Shown here piece by piece: positions 1-5,277 of a DNA stretch of 7,069 nt. Origin of the DNA: an uncultured Saprospiraceae bacterium. Its GTDB lineage: Bacteria > Bacteroidota > Bacteroidia > Chitinophagales > Saprospiraceae. The stretch covers positions 1 to 7,069 of the forward strand of contig CALHKJ010000504.1 of assembly GCA_938033975.1 (NCBI GenBank), in the 5' to 3' direction. Below the pieces are notes generated by a model. The model was not told the DNA's origin. It saw nothing but the letters and a program-made list of their open reading frames with translations, and did no database searches. The stretch's first letter is position 1. Each line of letters begins with the position of its first letter. Made by a program: the position numbers and the translations under genes.

Positions 1-33
1 CCTCTCTGTTATCTAAAGAAAGTCTTCAAAAAA

Positions 34-726
34 TCACCCCAACTCCAAAATCATAGGGGAGTGGTCAGCGCACTTGTCTTCTCGATATTCATGATGATAA
101 TAACAATTTTGAACAATGCCTTTGAGTTTGTTATCAACGTAACTGTGGTCGTATCTGTATCCGTTTCCTTGGTGGCTGTACCAAGAAAATTCTGAGGCAT
201 CGCCATTGATCATTCTGAAGGCATCAAAGAATCCTCTTTCTTCAAGAGACTCTAATTGTTCTGTATACCAGAACGAATTGCCCTTTTGATCAATATAATT
301 TTTACCTGTATTTAGGTCTCCTACCAAAATAGATGGAATGTCATCATCCAGTTCATCATTGAGTAAAAACTCAAACAGTTTATGCTTCTTCTTATGGGGG
401 AAATATGCGCCATACAATCGAAAAGCAGAAAAATCTGCTCTAACGATTCCGTGGCTATACTCGGCATCAGCATTTTCAAATACCGCAGAGCCAGCAGGTA
501 TTTTGCTAAATATACCTACTGTATTGGTGGCATCTAGCGTATGACCAACTACCTGATGGAGATAACCAAGTCTTGCCAGACTATTTCTTAATTTGATACC
601 GGAGTCATTGTTGTGAAATTCGCTAAGGACAACAATTTGTGCTTCCATTTTTTGGATCGCCTTGACGATTTTCATCATCCTGGATCCACCTCCTTGTTGG
701 ATATTCCAAGAGAGAATTCTAAGCAC
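34..726 (-). CDS. EEP-superfamily (ExoIII-like) nuclease/phosphatase coupled to ku
   Basis: The 230-aa protein belongs to the endonuclease/exonuclease/phosphatase superfamily, the fold of exonuclease III, AP endonucleases and DNase I. The catalytic landmarks appear in order: N8 in SWNIQ, metal-binding E36 in VVLSEF, Y106 in YGAYFP, D137/N139 in GDLNT, W182 in FSWYS, the YRYDHSYVD segment (about 190-198) and a C-terminal D221-H222 in ADHSP. The active site therefore looks intact. There is no signal peptide or membrane segment, so it is probably cytoplasmic. The start is a GTG at 724-726. The first internal ATGs (M17/M18) would remove the essential N8 motif. The start overlaps the end of ku by 8 nt (GTGCTTAG), which suggests translational coupling. 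A role in processing DNA ends or abasic sites beside Ku and LigD is inferred from this context; substrate and polarity cannot be read from sequence. It is shorter than E. coli ExoIII and clearly diverged, so another phosphodiester substrate is possible. Confidence 0.85.
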   Translation of the reverse strand: MLRILSWNIQQGGGSRMMKIVKAIQKMEAQIVVLSEFHNNDSGIKLRNSLARLGYLHQVVGHTLDATNTVGIFSKIPAGSAVFENADAEYSHGIVRADFSAFRLYGAYFPHKKKHKLFEFLLNDELDDDIPSILVGDLNTGKNYIDQKGNSFWYTEQLESLEERGFFDAFRMINGDASEFSWYSHQGNGYRYDHSYVDNKLKGIVQNCYYHHEYREDKCADHSPMILELG

Positions 727-1510
727 CCTTTTTCAAATTTTTAGATTGCTCGATTGAAGCCTTTAATGCATCCATTATGTTCACGGTAGGAGTCTCCACA
801 TCTGATTCTGCTGCTGTCACAATTTCACTGCCTTCTATCTTTTTGTTTACAAGATCCATGAGGGCATCATGATATCGGTCTTCAAAATCAATATCTTCAA
901 ATTTCGTGGCCAATGAATCAACTAAGGTTTTTGCAAGTTTCAATTGTGCATCATCAATTTCTATAGGCTCCGTGTCGGGTACTTTATCTATGTTTCTTAG
1001 TTCATATGGATATCTCAATTTGTACATGACGATAGCATTGTCTTCTGGTACCATTAAGACCACATCCTCTCTATCTCTTAAAATGATTCTACCAACACCA
1101 GCTTTACCTGCTTGCTTAATCGTCTCCAAAAACAAACGGAATGATTTCTTGGCTACTTCTCCATCAGGTCCAACAAAATATACAGCTTCAAATCTTGAAG
1201 GTTTTACCTCATCAATATCAACAAAGGCTTCAATGTCAATTGCTCTTGTACTTTTAAGTTTGATAGCTGACATTTCATCTTTTGATAAAACAACGTATTG
1301 GTCAGGTTCGTATTCGTATCCTTTTACAATGTCAGCACTTTTAAGGACGTCGCCACAAGACTTACAGGTCTTTTGGTAACCCACTCTACCATTGTCCTCC
1401 TTGTGTAATTGATTAAATGAAATATTGTTTTTGGTTTCAATGGCGTTGAAAATTTGAATTGGAATTGTAACCAATGAAAAACGGATATGTCCTTTCCATA
1501 CAGATCTCAT
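719..1510 (-). CDS. ku: Non-homologous end-joining protein Ku
   Basis: The protein is a bacterial Ku of 263 aa, within the usual family length. Ku forms a homodimeric ring on broken double-stranded DNA ends and recruits LigD. Family landmarks visible are the N-terminal beta-barrel start (RSVWKGHIRFSLVTIPIQIF, residues 2-21), a Cys pair C49/C52 in KTCKSCGDV, the hallmark DIVKGYEYEPDQYVVLS (60-76), and the core segments around EAVYFVGPDG (108-117) and the region near residue 141 (GRIILRDRE). The C-terminal region with YHDALMDLVNKKIEG and NIMDALKASIE (244-254) corresponds to the part that contacts LigD in other bacteria. The tail is short (KNLKKGA) and lacks the long lysine-rich extension of some mycobacterial Ku proteins. 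The ATG start at 1510 gives the full conserved N-terminus. It lies 63 nt downstream of ligD on the same strand and overlaps the EEP nuclease gene by 8 nt. A perfect TAnnTTTG element sits in the ligD-ku gap, so ku may have its own promoter. Confidence 0.97.
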   Translation of the reverse strand: MRSVWKGHIRFSLVTIPIQIFNAIETKNNISFNQLHKEDNGRVGYQKTCKSCGDVLKSADIVKGYEYEPDQYVVLSKDEMSAIKLKSTRAIDIEAFVDIDEVKPSRFEAVYFVGPDGEVAKKSFRLFLETIKQAGKAGVGRIILRDREDVVLMVPEDNAIVMYKLRYPYELRNIDKVPDTEPIEIDDAQLKLAKTLVDSLATKFEDIDFEDRYHDALMDLVNKKIEGSEIVTAAESDVETPTVNIMDALKASIEQSKNLKKGA

Positions 1511-1554
1511 AGTAAATCTTATTTGTTTAGTGAATGCTAATAGGAATTGAAATG

Positions 1555-1562
1555 CAAATATA
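1555..1562 (-). promoter_or_regulatory. Putative Bacteroidota -7 element for ku
   Basis: On the minus strand the bases read TATATTTG, an exact match to the Bacteroidota -7 consensus TAnnTTTG. It is about 45 nt before the ku ATG and would give a 5' leader of roughly 35-40 nt. No TTG/TTTG is seen at the expected -33 distance, so only half of the consensus is present. This is AT-rich DNA, and chance matches occur. Confidence 0.4.
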
Positions 1563-1573
1563 GTTCCTTTTTT

Positions 1574-3877
1574 TTAGGACTCGAGGTCGGGTCTCAGGCC
1601 CAAAAACACAGGTTCTCGCAATGTTCCCTTATTTGTAAGGGAAGCATACTGGACTTCACACCACAATTTTGGATTGATCCACACAGTCCTTTGAGGCTCC
1701 TCAATATTTTCTTCAATGAGTTTTTTGCTCTCGCCTTGCTGCTTCAATATAGCCAAGACCTCAATCATTTTTGCCTCGTCAAAGCCTGTACCTACTTTTC
1801 CTAGATATTTCCAAGAATCATCTTCTTTTGTGGCAATATGTAACGCGCCAAATAGATTGGATCGATCACCTTTACCTTCTGTATAACCCAAAATTTGAAC
1901 ACTGATTGTTTCTCTGAATTTGATTTTAAGCCAGTTTCTATTTCTTACTCCAATTTCATATGGTTTGGTAAGATCCTTTGCCATAATTCCCTCAAGATTC
2001 ATCTTCTTCGCAGCATCGAATAGTGCTTGACCATCGCTCATTCCTTCACTCAGACGATATTGATTGTTTTTCTTTAGACTGACTCTCAACCAAGCCTGTC
2101 TTTTCTTCAGAGGCTCAGAACAAATGTTCCTACCATCAAGGTAAAGGCAATCGAAAAGATAACAGTAAACTGGATTTTTACTGACAGCTGCCTGGATAGA
2201 TCTTTCTCCACCGGTATGTAATCGACTAATCACATCAGAAAAAATAGGTCTTCCTTGTTCGTCCATGCTGATGATTTCCCCATCAAAAATTCCGCTTTCA
2301 ATTTCAAATGCATCAGGTGCAATTTGTAATTCTGGAAATTGACTGGTGATGTCTCTTCCACTTCGCGAAAAGATTTGGACCTTATCGTTTTTTACATAAA
2401 TCAAAGTGCGAATTCCATCCCATTTGATTTCAAAACTGTAGTTATAGGATGTTGGGACCTTTTTTATTACATCAGCCAATTGAGGTTTTACAAACTCCTT
2501 TAGCATCTTGCTTTGAGCTTCATCCTTTTTTTCAATCAACCATTGATCACCTTTTGTTTTGTATAGTTTGAAGTGTCCTTTTAATTGTTTTGAGTCAAGC
2601 TCAAATTCATATGATTTATCAGTTTTTTTAATCCACTTGGTTTCACCCAAAGCAAAGACCCACATTTCACCTGCTCCGTATTCTCCTTTCGGAATGGTCC
2701 CTTCAAAATCCAAATACTCCATAGGGTGGTCCTCTGTTCTGATAGCCAATCTTTTCACCCCAAGACCAGTTGGTAATCCTTTTGGAATTGCCCATGACAA
2801 CAGCACACCTTTGTCCTCTAATCTAAGATCATAATGCAGATTACTAGCATCATGCAATTGCACTGAGAATCTATTTTGACTCGTCATTTTCATGACGGGA
2901 TGAGGTTCAGGAGTTTTGTCAAAATCCCTTTTCTTTAGATAAGAATCTAATTTCTTTTGTACCTCTTCGTTTGCTTCTTCACCTTGTCCTCTTTTAGTAT
3001 GCAAGGCCACTGCTTTTTTATCCATGTTGGCCCAAACATCTCCATACTTTTCCAAGTGCTCATCTATATTCCGGATATCGATATCTCCTGATGAATTTAA
3101 TTCATCCAATTGTTCCCAACTGATTGGACAAGAAATCGAAGCATTGGGTTTTGCTCTAAGGCTATATGCCGAAACCGTTGTCTGAGCCATGTGGTTTCGA
3201 TAGATGTCAATCAATGTCCTTCCACCACGACTTCCTTTATGCAGATTAAGTGTGCTCGTATCTTTGTTTTGTTGGACAAATAACTTTGCTAGTCCCTTGA
3301 CACAATCGACCATTTCTTCATGGCTATGCTGAGCTATAATAGGTACTATGATATGCACTCCCTTACTTCCTGAAGTTTTTATGAATGGTGTGTAATGGTA
3401 TGATTCCAAAAACTGCTTTAGCTTAAAAGCAATATGTTTTACTCCTTCAAAATCTGCTCCCTCTGGTGGGTCAATATCAAATATGAAATGATCAGGAAAT
3501 TCCATACTGCTTGTCACCATTTGCATTGGATGTATCTCAAGTGCTGCAAGATTTGCAAGCCACACAATCCCCGGTGTATTATTTACAACTGCATAAGGAA
3601 TACTTTCTTCGCTATGCTGTATGTTTTCACGTTTTATCCATGCAGGCGCCCAGTCAGGACATGATTTAGAGTAAAATTTTGTTTTATCAATACCATCAGG
3701 ATACCTGATTAAGGTCAATGGTCTATTCCCAATATATTTAATGAGATAAGGAGCAATTTTCATATAATACTGAATCACCTCAGCCTTGGAAATCCCTACA
3801 TCAGGATAAAGCACCTTATCCAAGTTGCTCAGTTTGAGTTTTATTCCATCTACTTCAGTATGTACATATTTACTCAC
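1574..3877 (-). CDS. ligD: Multifunctional DNA ligase D (polymerase - phosphoesterase - ligase)
   Basis: This 767-aa enzyme repairs double-strand breaks together with Ku. Residues 1 to about 300 form the primase-like polymerase domain: H116 in LEIHP, catalytic D134/D136 in FDIDPP, SGSKGVH (169-175) and the third aspartate D224 in TLIDIYRN. Residues about 325-450 form the 3'-phosphoesterase domain, with H342, H348, D350, R352, H384 and Y388 matching the metal and catalytic set known from Pseudomonas LigD. Residues about 470-767 form the ATP-dependent ligase: adenylated lysine K485 in EIKWDGIR, SRSGRDIT (504-511), FDGE (531-534), EGIMAK (629-634), WLKIK (649-653), then an OB fold ending in LREPVFLGLRPD. 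Every key residue is present, so all three activities are plausible. The length and Pol-PE-Lig order resemble mycobacterial LigD (759 aa). The start is GTG at 3875-3877: an in-frame TAA lies 18 nt upstream of it, and the first internal ATG (M39) would delete the conserved SNLDKVLYP segment. Confidence 0.97.
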   Translation of the reverse strand: MSKYVHTEVDGIKLKLSNLDKVLYPDVGISKAEVIQYYMKIAPYLIKYIGNRPLTLIRYPDGIDKTKFYSKSCPDWAPAWIKRENIQHSEESIPYAVVNNTPGIVWLANLAALEIHPMQMVTSSMEFPDHFIFDIDPPEGADFEGVKHIAFKLKQFLESYHYTPFIKTSGSKGVHIIVPIIAQHSHEEMVDCVKGLAKLFVQQNKDTSTLNLHKGSRGGRTLIDIYRNHMAQTTVSAYSLRAKPNASISCPISWEQLDELNSSGDIDIRNIDEHLEKYGDVWANMDKKAVALHTKRGQGEEANEEVQKKLDSYLKKRDFDKTPEPHPVMKMTSQNRFSVQLHDASNLHYDLRLEDKGVLLSWAIPKGLPTGLGVKRLAIRTEDHPMEYLDFEGTIPKGEYGAGEMWVFALGETKWIKKTDKSYEFELDSKQLKGHFKLYKTKGDQWLIEKKDEAQSKMLKEFVKPQLADVIKKVPTSYNYSFEIKWDGIRTLIYVKNDKVQIFSRSGRDITSQFPELQIAPDAFEIESGIFDGEIISMDEQGRPIFSDVISRLHTGGERSIQAAVSKNPVYCYLFDCLYLDGRNICSEPLKKRQAWLRVSLKKNNQYRLSEGMSDGQALFDAAKKMNLEGIMAKDLTKPYEIGVRNRNWLKIKFRETISVQILGYTEGKGDRSNLFGALHIATKEDDSWKYLGKVGTGFDEAKMIEVLAILKQQGESKKLIEENIEEPQRTVWINPKLWCEVQYASLTNKGTLREPVFLGLRPDLES

Positions 3878-3881
3878 TGCG

Positions 3882-3915
3882 TAAATATAAGTTGTTTATC
3901 TCAAAGCTTGCAAAA
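3882..3915 (-). promoter_or_regulatory. Putative ligD promoter (-33 TTTTG, -7 TATATTTA)
   Basis: On the minus strand TTTTG (3911-3915) is followed after 21 nt by TATATTTA (3882-3889), seven of eight positions of TAnnTTTG. Spacing fits the roughly 17-23 nt seen in Bacteroidota promoters. Transcription would begin at or next to the GTG start of ligD, so the message would have almost no leader. The -33 part lies in the left flank of the first hairpin repeat. This is a consensus match only. Confidence 0.35.
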
Positions 3916-3966
3916 GCAGAAGAGAAGCAGAGAGGTCAGGAGACCTTCTGCGTTAAAATTTGAAAA
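3906..3966 (+). repeat. Hairpin repeat copy A (complete)
   Basis: The unit starts with GCTTGCA (3906-3912) and AAGAGA (3920-3925), followed by a hairpin at 3927-3951. Outer arms GCAGA/TCTGC and inner arms AGGTC/GACCT surround the loop AGGA, with a single bulged G on the left. It continues as GTTAA and TTTGAAAA. Bases 3927-3956 (30 nt) recur exactly at 4053-4082. Its left flank (GCTTGCA, AAGAGA) matches the inverted copy M. Confidence 0.85.
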
Positions 3967-3981
3967 TAACAAACAACAACA

Positions 3982-4027
3982 AGCCAAAGGTCTCCCGACC
4001 TCTTGGCTCTCTTTTATAAATGCAAGC
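3982..4027 (-). repeat. Hairpin repeat copy M (inverted, altered outer stem)
   Basis: The hairpin at 3982-4008 has outer arms AGCCAA/TTGGCT, inner arms AGGTC/GACCT, loop TCCC and one bulged C. Read on the minus strand, its core AGAGGTCGGGAGACCTT differs from copies A and B only by one loop base. The outer stem is entirely different but still pairs. The minus-strand left flank carries AAGAGA and GCTTGCA, as in copy A, so the homologous unit (46 nt, 3982-4027) is the same length as in copy A. Confidence 0.8.
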
Positions 4028-4052
4028 CCTCTTGGCTCTCTTCTTTACAAAT
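3999..4052 (+). repeat. Imperfect tandem direct repeat (half copy of M)
   Basis: The 15-mer CCTCTTGGCTCTCTT occurs at 3999-4013 and again at 4028-4042, a 29-nt period. Each is followed by a similar segment (TTATAAATGCA, and CTTTACAAATGCA running into copy B). The first belongs to the arm and flank of copy M. The second has no matching left arm, so it reads as a truncated duplicate of M, placed directly before copy B. Confidence 0.75.
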
Positions 4053-4092
4053 GCAGAGAGGTCAGGAGACCTTCTGCGTTAATCTTTGAAAA
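4053..4092 (+). repeat. Hairpin repeat copy B (left flank missing)
   Basis: The hairpin at 4053-4077 is identical to that of copy A, and identity covers 30 nt (4053-4082). The following bases TCTTTGAAAA resemble AATTTGAAAA after copy A. The left flank found in A (GCTTGCA, AAGAGA) is absent; the similarity starts at the outer stem itself. Confidence 0.85.
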
Positions 4093-4096
4093 AACT

Positions 4097-4129
4097 AAAT
4101 ATTATAAATATTAATAATTTATAATATTT
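4097..4129. repeat. Perfect 13-bp AT-only inverted repeat
   Basis: AAATATTATAAAT (4097-4109) and ATTTATAATATTT (4117-4129) are exact reverse complements around a 7-nt loop. Made only of A and T, it could act as a weak hairpin, a cruciform or a protein-binding palindrome upstream of gldB. In such AT-rich DNA some palindromy is expected by chance, though 13 perfect pairs is long. Confidence 0.6.
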
Positions 4130-4135
4130 TTACCC

Positions 4136-4157
4136 TGTTATACGATATTATATAACA
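4136..4157. repeat. Short inverted repeat upstream of gldB
   Basis: TGTTATA (4136-4142) and TATAACA (4151-4157) form a 7-bp inverted repeat with an 8-nt centre, about 35 nt before the gldB start codon. It could be an operator, but no regulator is encoded nearby. Confidence 0.35.
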
Positions 4158-4191
4158 ACCAAGCAATTAAATCGTCTTCGAAGAAACAAAT

Positions 4192-5265
4192 ATGATTGAC
4201 AGAAACACTAAGGTCAAAAATTACAGTTTATTTAATTTAATTTTTCTTGTTTTTATTTCAAGCCTTGTGGCTTGCAATGAGCCAGAAATGAGCATTCCTA
4301 CACCTGATGTTTCTCATGTAAATCCACAGATTAAATTACAGAGATTGGATTCCCTATTTGCCTTGAGCGATAAAAAGCAGGCAGTGAAAGAAATCGAAAA
4401 ATTTCAGTTAGAGAATCCAGCTTTTGCAAATATTTTTTTCAAGCAATTGGTACCTATTTTTTCAGAGGATAAAGATGAATTCAAAAACCGTCTTACGGGC
4501 TTTTTGTCAAGTGATCAAATTTCAAATTTAGCAGATACCACTCAAATTGTTTTTCCAAATTTGAATGGCGTGAGAAAAGATTTGAAAAAAGGGATGCAGT
4601 ATTATCAACACTATTTTCCAGAAGCAAGTGTGCCCAACTTTTACAGTCTCATTTCTGAATTTGGAATTCAGAGTTTTATTTTCCAAGACGGAGACACGGA
4701 TGGAGTAGGGATTGGATTGGATATGTTTTTGGGTGAGGATTTTAATTATAAAAGACTTGATCCAAGAAATCCAGCATTTTCTGATTACCTCACAGATTTT
4801 TACACCAAAGAAAACATAGTTAAAAGATCTGTAGAAGTGATTTTGGAGGATCGGCTTGGAACCTTGAAAGGCTCTAATTTGTTATCTCAAATGGTCAATG
4901 AAGGGAAAAAACTCTATATATTAAGGTATGTTTTGCCTTTTGTTTCGGAGGATGTAGTGCTTGGTTATAGGCCAGAACAGCTGGAATGGCTAGAAAATAA
5001 TGAGATTGAAATGTGGTCATTTTTCCTTGAAAAAGAGCTGCTTTATGAGACAAGTAATGCCAAAACATTCAAATATTTGAACCCAAGCCCCAATTCTCCT
5101 GGCATGCCAGAACAGGCACCCGGTAGGACTGGAGCCTATGTTGGCTTTAAAATTGTAGAAAACTACATGAAAAGGAATCCTTCGACAAGCATGCAGCAAT
5201 TGATTGAGCAGGAGGATTATCAAAAAATGATAAATAAATACAAGCCTCGCAGAGGTAAACGATAA
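4192..5265 (+). CDS. gldB: Gliding motility lipoprotein GldB-like
   Basis: The 357-aa protein is a predicted envelope lipoprotein. A positively charged start and hydrophobic stretch (residues 11-27) end in the lipobox LVAC with C28 as the lipidated residue. The mature part carries features I associate with GldB: an early RLDSLF segment (51-56), GIGLDMFLGEDF (173-184), VNEGKKLYILRYVLP (235-249) and PGRTGAYVGFKIVENYM (310-326) near the C-terminus. In Flavobacterium johnsoniae GldB is required for gliding and is linked functionally to the type IX secretion/gliding machinery; its biochemical role is unclear. The family has been related to DUF2268-type metallopeptidases, but no HExxH motif is visible here. 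The segment DGDTDG (166-171) looks like a calcium-binding loop. The ATG at 4192 gives a proper signal peptide. It is the first gene of a plus-strand set, 12 nt before the oxygenase gene. gldC, the usual neighbour in Flavobacterium, is not adjacent. Confidence 0.82.
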   Translation: MIDRNTKVKNYSLFNLIFLVFISSLVACNEPEMSIPTPDVSHVNPQIKLQRLDSLFALSDKKQAVKEIEKFQLENPAFANIFFKQLVPIFSEDKDEFKNRLTGFLSSDQISNLADTTQIVFPNLNGVRKDLKKGMQYYQHYFPEASVPNFYSLISEFGIQSFIFQDGDTDGVGIGLDMFLGEDFNYKRLDPRNPAFSDYLTDFYTKENIVKRSVEVILEDRLGTLKGSNLLSQMVNEGKKLYILRYVLPFVSEDVVLGYRPEQLEWLENNEIEMWSFFLEKELLYETSNAKTFKYLNPSPNSPGMPEQAPGRTGAYVGFKIVENYMKRNPSTSMQQLIEQEDYQKMINKYKPRRGKR

Positions 5266-5277
5266 AATAATATAACT

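Larger units (their letters stand above)
3878..4191. other. Divergent ligD/gldB intergenic region with repeat mosaic
   Basis: These 314 nt separate the divergently transcribed ligD and gldB genes. The left two-thirds hold related hairpin repeats: a full copy near 3906-3956, an inverted copy at 3982-4027, a half copy at 4028-4052 and a right-hand copy at 4053-4082. The right third is very AT-rich with two inverted repeats and a 10-nt perfect palindrome (TCTTCGAAGA, 4175-4184) just before gldB. A reading frame runs through part of it (to 4114), but it is explained by the repeats and by overlap with the ligD start, and it shows no protein-like conservation. No tRNA or known riboswitch was recognised. 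The gldB promoter could not be placed with confidence. Confidence 0.75.

Noticed and set aside
1..33. Terminator downstream of the EEP nuclease gene
   Set aside because: No stable inverted repeat with a T tract on the minus strand is visible in the 33 nt available; the signal may lie outside the window.
906..1379. 157-codon plus-strand frame opposite ku
   Set aside because: It lies entirely within the well-supported ku gene in another frame, resembles no known protein and has no start context. It is an antisense shadow.
1580..1600. GAGGTCGGGTCTC near the ligD end resembling the hairpin core
   Set aside because: These bases encode the conserved ligase C-terminus LRPDLES. The match is short, without the outer stem or flanks, so it is probably coincidence.
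3906..4082. CRISPR array
   Set aside because: There are too few copies, one is inverted, spacing is irregular, part of the spacer material is itself duplicated, and no cas gene is in the window.
3860..4114. Plus-strand 84-codon reading frame across the ligD start and the repeat array
   Set aside because: It starts inside ligD on the opposite strand, and its repeated peptide (REVRRPSAL twice) is simply the translation of hairpin copies A and B. The DNA palindromes explain it better than a protein does.
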